NCBI GenBank assembly: GCA_021787615.1
Contig: JAJYLP010000005.1
Coordinates: 19,760 to 83,759 of the forward strand
Reading direction: 5' to 3'
DNA: 64,000 nt
Source of the DNA: Pseudomonadota bacterium
GTDB taxonomy: Bacteria > Pseudomonadota > Gammaproteobacteria > Steroidobacterales > Steroidobacteraceae
This document shows, piece after piece, positions 18,943-28,936 of the stretch. Both the position numbers and the translations under genes were made by a program. The notes below the pieces were generated by a model. It did no database searches, had not been told where the DNA came from, and saw only the letters and a list, made by a program, of their open reading frames with translations. Position 1 is the first letter of the stretch, and each line of letters starts with the position of its first letter.

Positions 18943-21675
18943 ATGAACGAATGCGCTGCCTCACGGCTCCTGCCGACCTACTGCTATAACTGCGTGGCCG
19001 GCCCCGATCTGCTCACGGTCAAGGTCGCCGGTGGCATCGCGCTCGATATCGGCCCAAATTTTGCCGCCGCGGGCATCCACCCCGGTGGCGGCAAGCCGTG
19101 CGTCAAGGCGTATGGACTCATTCAAAAGACCTATCACCCGGGACGGATCCTGACACCCATGCGCCGCACCAATCCGCGCAAGGGCCGCAACGAGGACCCC
19201 GGTTTCGTGCCCGTCTCCTGGGACGAGGCACTCGATATCGTCGCGGGCAAGCTTGCCTCGATCCGTGCGCGCGGTCTCACCGACGAGTCCGGCATGCCGC
19301 GGGTCGCGGTGACTTTCGGCCATGGCGGTACGCCGACGAATTACATGGGATCCTTCCCCGCCTTCCTGGCGGCGTTCGGGCCGGTCGACTTCAGCTTCGG
19401 ATCGGGCCAGGGCGTCAAGTGCGTGCACTCCGAGCATTTGTACGGGGAGTACTGGCACCGTGCGTTTACGGTGTCCGCCGATACACCCCTCGCCGATTAC
19501 ATCGTCTCTTTCGGCGCAAACCACGAGGTCACCGGCGGAGTCAGCGCAGCCGCCCGGCACGCTGCGGCGCGGGCGCGCGGCGCAAGGCGCATTCAGATCG
19601 AGCCGCATCTGTCGATCTCCGGGGCTGCCTCCGCGGAGTGGATCCCGATCAAGCCGAAGACCGACCCGGCGTTCATGTTCGCGATGATCCACGTGCTGTT
19701 GCATGAGCATCCGCGATCGGGGCTCGATACGGGCTTCCTCTCCGAGATGACCTCCTCGCCCTACCTGGTCGGGCCGCACGGGTACTATCTGCGCGATCCA
19801 GTGACCCTGAAGCCCCTTCTGTGGGACGTACGGCTCGGCGCAGCCGTGCCATTCGATGCACTCGGGGCGCAGCCGCTCCTCGAGGGCAGCGTGCAGGTCG
19901 CGTCCGGCCTCGAGATCGGCCCGGACGAGCAGCGCTGGTCCCACTGCGAGGTCCCCGCCCAAACCGCGTTCACCCATCTCGTCGGACACATGCGCCAGTA
20001 CACGCCGGAGTGGGCCGCGCAGATCTGCGAGGTTCCGGCCGCCAGGATCCGCAGCGTAGCCAACGACTACCTGAGTCACGCCAGGGTCGGGGAGACGATC
20101 CAGATCGAGGGGCAGACGTTGCCCTTCCGGCCGGTCGCCGTGACCCTCGGCAAGACAGTGAACAACGGGTGGGGCGCCTACGAATGCGTGTGGTCGCGCA
20201 CCGTGCTCGCAGTGCTGGTCGGAGCTCTGGAGGTGCCGGGCGGCACGCTCGGGACCACGGTCCGCATCAACAAGTTCCACGAGGATCGTCACAAGAGCGT
20301 CGTTCCCGGAGACGACGGCTTCATGCAGCATACGCTCAACCCGACCGATCGCGGGCACTGGCAGAAGACTCCACAGGTGCGCAGCGGCCATCGGACGCTC
20401 GTGCCGCTGTCGGGCAACAATGGCGCGTGGAGCCAGGCACTGGGACCGACTCATCTGTCCTGGCTCTTCCAGACCCACGTCGCGCAGAACTGGCCGCAGG
20501 CTACCAAGCCCGAGGTCTGGATCGCATACCGCACCAATCCGGCGATTTCCTTCTGGGACTCGCAGGCGATCGTCGAGACCGTGGCCTCCTTCCCCTTCAC
20601 GGTCTGCTTTGCGTACACGCCGGATGAAACCAATCACATGGCGGACATCCTGCTGCCGGAGGCAACCGACCTCGAGAGCACCCAGCTGATCCGTGTCGGC
20701 CGCACCAAGTACATGGAACAGTTCTGGCACCACGAGGGCTTCGCGCTGCGTCAGACAGTGGTGGCGCCGCGTGGCGAAGCGCGCGACTTCACCTGGATCG
20801 CGACCGAGCTCGCCCGGCGCACGGGTGTGCTCGAGGCCTACAATGCGGCCATCAATCGCGGCTCGTGCGGCGTGCCTTTGAAGGGCGAGGCATGGGACTT
20901 CTCGCTCGCGACCGACAAGGCGCACACGGAGGATGAGATCTGGAACGCGGTCTGTCGCGCCGCAAGCGCGGAATTGACCGGCGGCGAGGAGATCCATGAT
21001 CTCGAGTGGTTCAAGACGCATGGATTCATCACCCGGCCGTTCCCGCAGGGCTCGTGGTACCTCTATCCGACCTTGAAGCGGCTGGGACTGCGCTTCGAGC
21101 TACCGTACCAGGAGCGGCTGATGCGCTCGGGCGAGGAGCTCACGCATCGGCTCCACGAGAGCGGCATCCACTGGTGGGACCGACAGCTGTCCGAGTACGG
21201 CGCGCTGCCCGTGTGGCACGACTTTCCGAAAATCTGGGAACAGAACCTCAAGGATCGCGGCTATCGCCCCGAGGATTATCCGTTCTGGCTGATCACGACC
21301 AAGAGCATGCAGTATCATGCCGGCGGAAACACGATGATCCAGCTGATGGACGAGCTAGCGCAGAACGTGCGCGGCCATCGGGGTGTGATCATCAACGCCG
21401 CTGCGGCCGAGCGACTCGGTATCGAGGACGGCGACCTGGTTGAGGTCAGCTCTCCGACCGGCGTGACCTGCGGTCCTGCGATCGTGGCTCAAGGGGTGCG
21501 ACCCGACACCCTGGTCATCGTCGGACAATTCGACCACTGGGCGACACCGTACGCGAAGGAGCTGCACGCGCCAAGCCTGAACACCGTCGCGCCGATGTCG
21601 CTCGATCTGACCGATGCGACCGGGTCCGGCGCGGATCTGGTGCGGGTCGCACTGCGCCGGGTGTCAGCCCCTTAG
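18943..21675 (+). CDS. padB: Phenylacetyl-CoA:acceptor oxidoreductase molybdopterin subunit (PadB)
   Basis: 910-aa molybdopterin oxidoreductase: CVKAYGLIQKTYHPGRILTPMRRTNPRKG...PVSWDEALDIVAGKLASIR...VCFAYTPDETNHMADILLPEATDLES; in a pad/bcr context. Confidence 0.85.
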   Translation: MNECAASRLLPTYCYNCVAGPDLLTVKVAGGIALDIGPNFAAAGIHPGGGKPCVKAYGLIQKTYHPGRILTPMRRTNPRKGRNEDPGFVPVSWDEALDIVAGKLASIRARGLTDESGMPRVAVTFGHGGTPTNYMGSFPAFLAAFGPVDFSFGSGQGVKCVHSEHLYGEYWHRAFTVSADTPLADYIVSFGANHEVTGGVSAAARHAAARARGARRIQIEPHLSISGAASAEWIPIKPKTDPAFMFAMIHVLLHEHPRSGLDTGFLSEMTSSPYLVGPHGYYLRDPVTLKPLLWDVRLGAAVPFDALGAQPLLEGSVQVASGLEIGPDEQRWSHCEVPAQTAFTHLVGHMRQYTPEWAAQICEVPAARIRSVANDYLSHARVGETIQIEGQTLPFRPVAVTLGKTVNNGWGAYECVWSRTVLAVLVGALEVPGGTLGTTVRINKFHEDRHKSVVPGDDGFMQHTLNPTDRGHWQKTPQVRSGHRTLVPLSGNNGAWSQALGPTHLSWLFQTHVAQNWPQATKPEVWIAYRTNPAISFWDSQAIVETVASFPFTVCFAYTPDETNHMADILLPEATDLESTQLIRVGRTKYMEQFWHHEGFALRQTVVAPRGEARDFTWIATELARRTGVLEAYNAAINRGSCGVPLKGEAWDFSLATDKAHTEDEIWNAVCRAASAELTGGEEIHDLEWFKTHGFITRPFPQGSWYLYPTLKRLGLRFELPYQERLMRSGEELTHRLHESGIHWWDRQLSEYGALPVWHDFPKIWEQNLKDRGYRPEDYPFWLITTKSMQYHAGGNTMIQLMDELAQNVRGHRGVIINAAAAERLGIEDGDLVEVSSPTGVTCGPAIVAQGVRPDTLVIVGQFDHWATPYAKELHAPSLNTVAPMSLDLTDATGSGADLVRVALRRVSAP

Positions 21676-21686
21676 CGCGATACCCC

Positions 21687-22550
21687 TCACCCCTCGGGGC
21701 GCGCACCGGGCGCGACCTCCCCGCCCCGCGCCACGGTCACAGGCACCGCGAACGGCTGCTCGTACGACCAGCGAATCACCAGCGAGTATTTGAGTGCCCA
21801 GCCCGAGCCCGCGGCGATCAAAGCCGAAGCCGTCACCAGCGGCGCGATGCGCGCGTCGGCCGTCGCGAGGATCGCCACTGCGATCGCCAGAACGTCCACG
21901 GCGCCGGACACGCGGCCGAATCTCGACAACTCCCGCAGTGCGCGACCCGGCGCCACCATCTTCGGCAGCGCCCGCCGATAGCTCCACAATGCGAGCACTC
22001 GCGCCGACAGCAGCGCCGTGAGCAGCACCATCGGCCAGACAGGTAGCGCCATCGGACCCCAAAACCCGCCGGCGAGCACTCCAAGACCGGCACCCTCCGC
22101 AAGTCCACTCGCCACCAGCAATGGCACGCTCCGCGGATTGCGCCACGCCGGAATACCACGCCCGGCATTGAGCATGCGGGCCTGACAATAAACGTAAGCG
22201 ATGGCGAGCGCTGCCGCGAGCCAGCGCAGTCCGGGCGAATCGAGCCACGCCGCGCCCAGAGCACTGGCGAATAGCAGCGGCGCCACGGTCGCCTCGCGCG
22301 ACATCCATGAGGTCGCGCCGTGGCGATAGGCGTTCAGCGCCCGCCACGGCCTGCCGATCTCGAACCAGACGCAAAGCAGGCCCCCGCCGACCAGCGCCGC
22401 TCCGAGCAGCCCAAGCAATCGCTCGCCGCAGACGGCCGCATAGACCAGCACGCCCGCTCCCGAGCCGCCGAGCATGAAGTTACTCGCCGCGCGCCAATCC
22501 CAGTAGGGCTGGCGGCCGAGGGCGGTCCGTGTCGGGAACGCGCCGCTCAC
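21687..22550 (-). CDS. padD: NrfD/PsrC-like membrane anchor subunit (PadD)
   Basis: Hydrophobic multi-TM protein, SNFMLGGSGAGVLVYAAVCGERLLGLLGAALVGGGLLCVWFEIGRPWRALNAYRHGATSWMSREA; GTG start overlapping the padC stop. Confidence 0.8.
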   Translation of the reverse strand: MSGAFPTRTALGRQPYWDWRAASNFMLGGSGAGVLVYAAVCGERLLGLLGAALVGGGLLCVWFEIGRPWRALNAYRHGATSWMSREATVAPLLFASALGAAWLDSPGLRWLAAALAIAYVYCQARMLNAGRGIPAWRNPRSVPLLVASGLAEGAGLGVLAGGFWGPMALPVWPMVLLTALLSARVLALWSYRRALPKMVAPGRALRELSRFGRVSGAVDVLAIAVAILATADARIAPLVTASALIAAGSGWALKYSLVIRWSYEQPFAVPVTVARGGEVAPGARPEG

Positions 22551-23203
22551 GTCCGATCCCCTTCGGCATAAAGATAGTACACACCGGGGTCGGTGCCGAG
22601 TTCCTCGTGCATGCGAAAGTGCCGGTTCTGCTCGAGGAGCCTCGAGACGTTGCTTGCCGGATCGTCGCGATCCCCGAAATGCAGCGCGCCGGCGATGCAG
22701 GAGTTGACGCAGGCCGGAGTGACCTCCGGATCGACGCCCGGCACGCGGCCGCTGTGAGACGCGAGATCGATGCGGTCGCTGCAGAAGGTGCACTTGCTCG
22801 ACACGCCAAGGCGGGCGGGATCGAACTTGTGCGCCTCTTCCGGGGTCGGCTCGCTCCCATAGGCGAAGCTCTGCCGCGTTACCCTGAAGCGCTGGTGATA
22901 CGGACAGGCCGTAGCGCAATACGCACACCCGATGCACAGGTCGTAATGGATCCCGACGCGCCCGTCCTCGTGCTTGAACGTTGCGCCGGTGGGGCATGCC
23001 TCCAGGCACGGCGGATTGCCGCAGTGCATGCAGCTGACCGGCACAAAAGTGCGCCGTACGTCAGGATAGCTGCCGGTCTCCAGGTCGAGCACGCGCCGCC
23101 ACTGCACACCGGGCGGTGTACCGTTCGCGACCTTGCAGGCGGCCGTGCACGTCTGGCACCCGATGCAGCGCCTCAGGTCGACCACCATGACATAACGGGT
23201 CAT
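22547..23203 (-). CDS. padC: Four-cluster Fe-S electron-transfer subunit (PadC)
   Basis: MTRYVMVVDLRRCIGCQTCTAACKVANGTPPGVQW...CMHCGNPPCLEACPTGATFKHEDG...CIGCAYCATACPYHQR...CTFCSDRI. Confidence 0.9.
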   Translation of the reverse strand: MTRYVMVVDLRRCIGCQTCTAACKVANGTPPGVQWRRVLDLETGSYPDVRRTFVPVSCMHCGNPPCLEACPTGATFKHEDGRVGIHYDLCIGCAYCATACPYHQRFRVTRQSFAYGSEPTPEEAHKFDPARLGVSSKCTFCSDRIDLASHSGRVPGVDPEVTPACVNSCIAGALHFGDRDDPASNVSRLLEQNRHFRMHEELGTDPGVYYLYAEGDRT

Positions 23204-23219
23204 CCGAACACCGCGCCTC

Positions 23220-23627
23220 CTACAGACTTGCGGCGGCTGCTTTCTTGGCGGCGACGCGCGCGCGCAGCTTCTCCACATTCACGACGGTCCGTGAGTGCTC
23301 GCCCGAAGAGATCGCCTCGACACCATCGCGCGCCGACAGCGCGAATTTCACCGTCCGACCGTTGATCTCCGTGACCTGCACGGTGATCTCGACCGGCATG
23401 CCCGCAAGTGTGGCGCCGGTGTGGGTGATGTTGACCCCGGTGCCCACGGAATCCTCGCCGGCATCGCAATGCTCGAGGATCAGCTCGCGGCAGGTGATCT
23501 CGAAGTCGCGCACGAGTTCCGGAGTGGCATACACGCGCAACTCCTCGCCCAGAAAGTCGATCGTCCGCGGGCGATCCACCGTCAGTTTGCGTACCGTGGA
23601 AATCCCAGGGACGAGTGTGCTCTTCAT
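23220..23627 (-). CDS. Hotdog-fold thioesterase (FlK-like)
   Basis: MKSTLVPGISTVRKLTVDRPRTIDFLGEELRVYATPELVRDFEITCRELILEHCDAGEDSVGTGVNITHTGATLAGMPVEITVQVTEINGRTVKF. Confidence 0.8.
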   Translation of the reverse strand: MKSTLVPGISTVRKLTVDRPRTIDFLGEELRVYATPELVRDFEITCRELILEHCDAGEDSVGTGVNITHTGATLAGMPVEITVQVTEINGRTVKFALSARDGVEAISSGEHSRTVVNVEKLRARVAAKKAAAASL

Positions 23628-23685
23628 ATCGATTCCTCCCGGCATGGCCGCGCGACAGCGCCGCGGGCCGATACTGCCAGATGAC

Positions 23686-23705
23686 GTATTCTCGTACTAT
23701 AATAC
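23686..23705 (-). promoter_or_regulatory. Candidate operator site D (GTATT-CTCGTACTAT-AATAC, perfect dyad), upstream of thioesterase-padCD
   Basis: Perfect 5-bp inverted arms, GTAC core. Confidence 0.7.
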
Positions 23706-23913
23706 CATAATAGTCCCGGGCCGGACAGCGCCACGCGAACCGGCCCATGCAGCGGTGAGCATTTCAACCCGCGGCAGCGCCCGAATCCGCGCACCTGCCC
23801 TCTGCCGTCGAGCCGCGCGGGCACAGGGCATGAGGCGAGGTGCTCGGCCCGCACCCGCCGGCGAGCAGGCCTCGTGAGCGAGGCGGACCCAGCCTCATTG
23901 CGAATGACGCCCG

Positions 23914-25146
23914 TCAAAACGCCTGCAACCCGGTCTGGGCTCGGCCGAGGATCAGCGCATGAATGTCATGGGTGCCTTCGTAAGTGTTGACCGTCTCGAG
24001 GTTCTGCGCGTGACGCATCACGTGATAGCCGATCTGGATGCCGTTGCCCCCGTGCATGTCGCGCGCGAGGCGGGCGATCTCGAGCGCCTTGCCGCAGTTG
24101 CTGCGCTTGATGAGCGAGACCATCTCAGGCGTCGCGCGCCCCGCATCGAACAGCCGCCCGACTCGCAGCGCCGCCTGCAGCCCGAGAGCGATGTCCGTCT
24201 GCATGTCGGCGAGCTTCTTCTGGAACAATTGCGTCTGCGCAAGCGGCCGCCCGAACTGGCGCCGCTCCAGCCCGTAGGTCCGCGCCCGCTGCCAGCAGTC
24301 TTCGGCCGCCCCCATGGCGCCCCAGGCAATACCATAACGGGCGCGGTTCAAGCACCCAAACGGACCCTTCAGGCCAGACACCCGCGGCAGCAGAGCGCTC
24401 TCCGGCACTTCGACGTCCTCCATGACGATCTCGCCCGTGACGGAAGCGCGCAGCGACAGCTTGCCTTCGATGCGCGGCGCCCGCAGCCCCTTCATGCCCT
24501 TCTCGAGCACGAAACCCCGAACGTCGCCCCCGTGCGCAGCCGACTTGGCCCAAACCACGAACACATCGGCGATCGGGCTGTTCGAGATCCAGGTCTTGGC
24601 GCCGGTGAGCCGGTAGCCGCCGCTGGTGCGCTCGGCGCGCGTGCGCATGCCGGCGGGGTCGGAGCCCGCCGCGGGCTCGGTGAGCCCGAAGCACCCGATC
24701 CACTCCCCGCTGGCGAGCTTCGGCAGATAGCGCTGTCGCTGCTCCTCCGAGCCGTAGGCGAAGATCGGGTACATCACGAGCGAGGACTGCACGCTCATCA
24801 TCGAGCGGTAGCCCGAGTCCACGCGCTCGACCTCCCGCGTCACCAGGCCATAGGCCACATAGGAGGCGCCCGCCCCGCCGTACTCGGCCGGGACGGTGAT
24901 GCCGAGCAGCCCAAGCGAGCCGAACTCGCGGAACAGCCCCGGATCGGTGCGCTCGTGCTCATAGGCCTCGATGATGCGTGGCAGCAGCTTCTCCTGCGCG
25001 AAGGCGCGGGTCGCATCGCGGATCAGCCGCTCCTCCTCGGTCAACTGCTCCTCGAGCCGCAACGGGTCGCTCCAGTCGAAGCACGGTGTTTCGCAAGCGG
25101 GGCTCGCGGCCGAAGGTTGCTCCGGCGAGTCGGCAGCGCCGCTCAA
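23914..25146 (-). CDS. gcdH: Acyl-CoA dehydrogenase, glutaryl-CoA dehydrogenase type
   Basis: [32 protein letters not shown]...[22 protein letters not shown]...[52 protein letters not shown] start overlapping the korB stop. Confidence 0.88.
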   Translation of the reverse strand: MSGAADSPEQPSAASPACETPCFDWSDPLRLEEQLTEEERLIRDATRAFAQEKLLPRIIEAYEHERTDPGLFREFGSLGLLGITVPAEYGGAGASYVAYGLVTREVERVDSGYRSMMSVQSSLVMYPIFAYGSEEQRQRYLPKLASGEWIGCFGLTEPAAGSDPAGMRTRAERTSGGYRLTGAKTWISNSPIADVFVVWAKSAAHGGDVRGFVLEKGMKGLRAPRIEGKLSLRASVTGEIVMEDVEVPESALLPRVSGLKGPFGCLNRARYGIAWGAMGAAEDCWQRARTYGLERRQFGRPLAQTQLFQKKLADMQTDIALGLQAALRVGRLFDAGRATPEMVSLIKRSNCGKALEIARLARDMHGGNGIQIGYHVMRHAQNLETVNTYEGTHDIHALILGRAQTGLQAF

Positions 25147-25976
25147 AACTCGAACTCCGCCTCGAACTGCGCGAGATCCTCGACGACCGCCTCGGCTCGC
25201 GGTCCATACGGCACCCGATTCCCCCGATAGAGCACGCCGATGTTGAAGCCATCGTCCGTCATCAGGCGCCGCGCCGCGCGCGCCGGATCGTCCGTGGCCT
25301 CGACCGGCGGCGGATGCACGCGCTCTTTCCACGCTTTCTGGTCCGGGCGGTATGTGACACAGGGGCTCAGCACTTCGACGAACGAGAACCCCGGATGCCG
25401 GATCGCATCGGCGATCAGCGCCCCGGCCTCCTGCGGGTTGCCGGCAAACGCACGGGCGACGTAGTTGGCTCCCGAAGCCAGCGCGATGACCAGAGGGTTG
25501 AACGGGCGAAGGCCCGTTCCCCCCGGCGACAGGGCCGTGTCGAAATCCGGCTCGGTGGTCGGCGAGGGCTGTCCCTTGGTCATGCCGTAGATGCGGTTGT
25601 CCATGACGATGTATGTGATGTCCACATTGCGCCGACACGCGTGGATGAAGTGGTTGCCGCCGATCGAGTAGCCGTCGCCATCGCCGCTTGCCACGACGAC
25701 CGTCAGGTCGGGTCGCGCGATCTTTACGCCCGCCGCGACCGCCAGCGAGCGGCCATGGATGCCATGAAATCCATAACAACTCATGTAGGCGGGGATGCGC
25801 GATGAGCAGCCGATGCCGGAGACGAGGACGATCTCCTGCGCAGGGCGCCCGAGCTCGGCGAAGGCGCGTGCAAAGGCGAGCAGCACGTGGTAGTCGCCGC
25901 AGCCCGGGCACCAGATCGGCTTGACGTCGGATTTGTAGTCGCCAGGCTTGCAGGCCAGTGTCGTCGTAGCGTTCAT
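25143..25976 (-). CDS. korB: 2-oxoacid (probably 2-oxoglutarate):ferredoxin oxidoreductase beta subunit
   Basis: [26 protein letters not shown]...[57 protein letters not shown]. Confidence 0.88.
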   Translation of the reverse strand: MNATTTLACKPGDYKSDVKPIWCPGCGDYHVLLAFARAFAELGRPAQEIVLVSGIGCSSRIPAYMSCYGFHGIHGRSLAVAAGVKIARPDLTVVVASGDGDGYSIGGNHFIHACRRNVDITYIVMDNRIYGMTKGQPSPTTEPDFDTALSPGGTGLRPFNPLVIALASGANYVARAFAGNPQEAGALIADAIRHPGFSFVEVLSPCVTYRPDQKAWKERVHPPPVEATDDPARAARRLMTDDGFNIGVLYRGNRVPYGPRAEAVVEDLAQFEAEFEF

Positions 25977-27700
25977 GCAACGTTCTCGGCAAACAATGCG
26001 TCGCAGATCTCCGTCGGGCGGATCGTCAGCGGCCCCGGCCGCTGCAGAACCCGGGTATCGGCCGGCAAGTCATAATGCGCGCGCAGGTATTTGTGGAACT
26101 GCGCTCCGTGCGATTGCTCGACGACGACGACGCGCCGCACGCCCACAAGCGCCGCGCGCATCGCGGCCGGCCGGGTCGGCGCGAGCAGCCGTGGGGCGAT
26201 GAGCCGGGCACGCACGCCGCGATTGGCTGCAAGCGTCAGCGCCTCGCGTGCAACGCCGGTCAGCGAGCCCCAGGTCAGAACCGCAGTGTCACCCTCGCCC
26301 TCCAGGGTCGCCCACAGCTGGCCGTAGTCATACTGCTCAAGCTTGTCGCACCGCTTGTCGAGCTGCGCCGAGTGATCGAGCGCACCGCTGGTCGGTACGC
26401 CGCGCTCAGTGTGCGTCAGGCCATCGGCGGTGTACTGGCCGCCGGCTGTCCCGGGAATCGCCATCGGCGACACGCCGGTGCCGGTTATTGCGTAACGCCT
26501 GTAAGCGCCGCCGGCTGATTGGGCCCGTAGGCGCCTGCCGACGAAGGCAATGTCGGCCGGGCGCGCAATCGCCCCCTGTGCCTGGCCGAGAAATTGGTCC
26601 GAGAGCACGATGACCGGACTCTGGAGCGCTTCGGCCAGGAACACTGCCCACTGGGTCGAAAGCAGGCAGTCAGGGATCGATTGCGGCGCAATGACCAGGT
26701 GCGGCGCATCGCCGTGCAGGCCGTACACGGCGATATTGAGGTCTGCCTGCTCGGACTTGGTCGGGATTCCGGTCGAGGGACCGCCGCGCATGACGTCGAC
26801 GACGACGATGGGCACCTCCGCCGCCGTCGCCAGGCCGATCGACTCGACCATCAGCGAAAGGCCCGGGCCCGAGGTCGCGGTGAGGGACGGCGTGCCGCCA
26901 TACGAGGCGCCAATGATCATGTTCACCGAGGCGAGCTCGTCTTCGGCCTGAACGAGCGAGCCGCCGACTCGCGCAAGCTTCGGCGCGAGCCATTCGAGGA
27001 TTTCCGAGGCGGGAGTGATCGGATAGGCGGCCGCGAAGCGAACGCCGCCGCGCAGCGCCCCGAGCCCGACCGCCTCGTTGCCCGTGATCAACCAACGCTT
27101 GCCGGGACTCGCCAGCGCAGGAGGCAATGCGCGCGCGAGCGCAAACGCGGCAACCGCCTCGGCGCCGGCGCGCGTTGCGGCCAGGTTCGCCGCCATTGCC
27201 GCTTCGCCCTTGTGGCCAAAGCGATTATCGATCACGCGCTCGAGAATCTCGCTAGGGATGGCGAGCAGCCGCGCCGCGGCGCCGAGGGCAATCATGTTCG
27301 CCCGCCACTCGGGGTGCAGTCTGCACAACTCGGCACAGCGCAAATCCCCCCGACGCGCGCTCGCGGGCACCATTGCGGCGGGCGCCTCACCGCCTGCGGG
27401 ATCGCCGATGACCAGCCCATCGGGATGCAGCGCAATCTCACTGTCGAAGCGAGCGGCATTGCGCCAGTCGATCGCCAGCAGCAGGTCGAAGCCGCCGCTG
27501 TGGCACTCGACGGGCTGCGCCGAGACGCGCAGCAGCGCCGCGGCCTCCCCGCCCCGGATCTGCGGTCCCACGGACCGTGTCAGGAGTCCGTTCCAGCCAG
27601 CCCGGCAGAGCGCCTCGAGCAGCAGCTGGCCGGTGGTCAGCACCCCCGCCCCGCCGCTGCCGAGCAACGCAACCGACACGCTCACCGGGTCATCGGCCAT
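25973..27700 (-). CDS. korA: 2-oxoacid (probably 2-oxoglutarate):ferredoxin oxidoreductase alpha/gamma fused subunit
   Basis: N-terminal gamma domain ([22 protein letters not shown]...), alpha domain ([36 protein letters not shown]...[18 protein letters not shown]). Confidence 0.88.
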   Translation of the reverse strand: MADDPVSVSVALLGSGGAGVLTTGQLLLEALCRAGWNGLLTRSVGPQIRGGEAAALLRVSAQPVECHSGGFDLLLAIDWRNAARFDSEIALHPDGLVIGDPAGGEAPAAMVPASARRGDLRCAELCRLHPEWRANMIALGAAARLLAIPSEILERVIDNRFGHKGEAAMAANLAATRAGAEAVAAFALARALPPALASPGKRWLITGNEAVGLGALRGGVRFAAAYPITPASEILEWLAPKLARVGGSLVQAEDELASVNMIIGASYGGTPSLTATSGPGLSLMVESIGLATAAEVPIVVVDVMRGGPSTGIPTKSEQADLNIAVYGLHGDAPHLVIAPQSIPDCLLSTQWAVFLAEALQSPVIVLSDQFLGQAQGAIARPADIAFVGRRLRAQSAGGAYRRYAITGTGVSPMAIPGTAGGQYTADGLTHTERGVPTSGALDHSAQLDKRCDKLEQYDYGQLWATLEGEGDTAVLTWGSLTGVAREALTLAANRGVRARLIAPRLLAPTRPAAMRAALVGVRRVVVVEQSHGAQFHKYLRAHYDLPADTRVLQRPGPLTIRPTEICDALFAENVA

Positions 27701-27750
27701 ACGCGCTCCACAAAAAGTCCGGAGAAATCACGGCAGTTGACCCCATAGCT

Positions 27751-27770
27751 GTATTTCAGTACCATAATAC
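27751..27770. promoter_or_regulatory. Candidate operator site E (GTATT-TCAGTACCAT-AATAC, perfect dyad) between divergent korAB-gcdH and had-SDR
   Basis: Perfect 5-bp inverted arms, GTAC core; bidirectional intergenic location. Confidence 0.7.
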
Positions 27771-27876
27771 TTTAAATCGTAGAGACGTGGCCTGTCAACG
27801 CGGGATGGGCTGGCGAAGCGGGGACTCTGGCGCGCTTCACTTCGCGTAACCGTTGCGGCGCCTTGGGAATCGTTCC

Positions 27877-28935
27877 ATGCAAGCATTGCGCTGGATGATG
27901 GTGGAGCCGGGCAAGCCGCTTGAGCCGATGGAATTCAAGCCGACGGCTGAAGCGGGGGAAGTGGTCATCCGCGTTGCCGGTTGCGGCGTCTGCCATACCG
28001 ACCTCGGTTTCTACTACGACGGGGTCCGTACCAATCAATCCCCGCCCCTGTGCCTCGGGCACGAGATCAGCGGCCGCGTCGAGTCCGCCGGCTCCGGAGC
28101 CGAGAGCTGGATCGGCCGTGCGGTCATTGTCCCGGCCGTCATCCCCTGCGGGCAGTGCGAATCCTGCCGACGTGGGCACGCCACGATCTGCTCGAAGCAA
28201 AAGATGCCTGGCAATGATCTGCAGGGAGGCTTTGCGACCCACGTGGTCGTGCCGGCGCGCGGATTGTGTGCGGTGGATGAGACCCGCCTCAGCGCCGCGG
28301 GTCTTGATCTGGCGACGGTGAGCGTCGTCGCCGATGCCGTCACGACGCCCTACCAGGCCGTCATGCAGACCGGTATCGGCGCCGGCGACCTTGCCATCGT
28401 CAACGGCGTCGGCGGCGTCGGCGGCTATTGCGCGCAGATCGCCCGGGCATCAGGCGCCTCCGTGGTGGCAATCGACGTCAGCGACAGCAAGCTCACCGCC
28501 CTCGGCGAGGTCGCCGAGCTCACGATCAACGCACGCAATTGCAGCATCAAGGAGATCAAGGCCTCCATCCAAGCCTTTGCGCAGGCGCACGGTCTGCGGC
28601 CGCGCTCGGAGTGGACAATCTTCGAGTGTTCGGGCACCAAGGCGGGCCAGGAGAGCGCATTTGGGCTGCTCAACCATGGCGCCACGCTGGCAGTGGTCGG
28701 CTTCACGATGGACAAGGTGGAGATCCGTCTCTCGAACCTGATGGCATTCCACGCCCGCGCACTCGGCAATTGGGGCTGCGCACCCGAGCTCTACCCTGCC
28801 GCGCTCGCCCTCGTGCTCGAAGGACAAGTGCGCGTCGCGCCGTTCACCGAGAAACGCCCGCTCGCGCAGATCAACTCGGTCTTCGCGGCCGTACACCGCG
28901 GCGAAATTGACAAGCGCGTCGTGCTGCAGCCCTGA
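27877..28935 (+). CDS. had: 6-hydroxycyclohex-1-ene-1-carbonyl-CoA dehydrogenase (zinc alcohol dehydrogenase family)
   Basis: [34 protein letters not shown]...[37 protein letters not shown]. Confidence 0.9.
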   Translation: MQALRWMMVEPGKPLEPMEFKPTAEAGEVVIRVAGCGVCHTDLGFYYDGVRTNQSPPLCLGHEISGRVESAGSGAESWIGRAVIVPAVIPCGQCESCRRGHATICSKQKMPGNDLQGGFATHVVVPARGLCAVDETRLSAAGLDLATVSVVADAVTTPYQAVMQTGIGAGDLAIVNGVGGVGGYCAQIARASGASVVAIDVSDSKLTALGEVAELTINARNCSIKEIKASIQAFAQAHGLRPRSEWTIFECSGTKAGQESAFGLLNHGATLAVVGFTMDKVEIRLSNLMAFHARALGNWGCAPELYPAALALVLEGQVRVAPFTEKRPLAQINSVFAAVHRGEIDKRVVLQP

Positions 28936-28936
28936 T

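Noticed and set aside
18961-21021. 686-aa ORF antisense to padB
   Set aside because: Spurious antisense frame (Arg/Gly/His-rich, no recognisable domain) over a clearly coding molybdopterin oxidoreductase.
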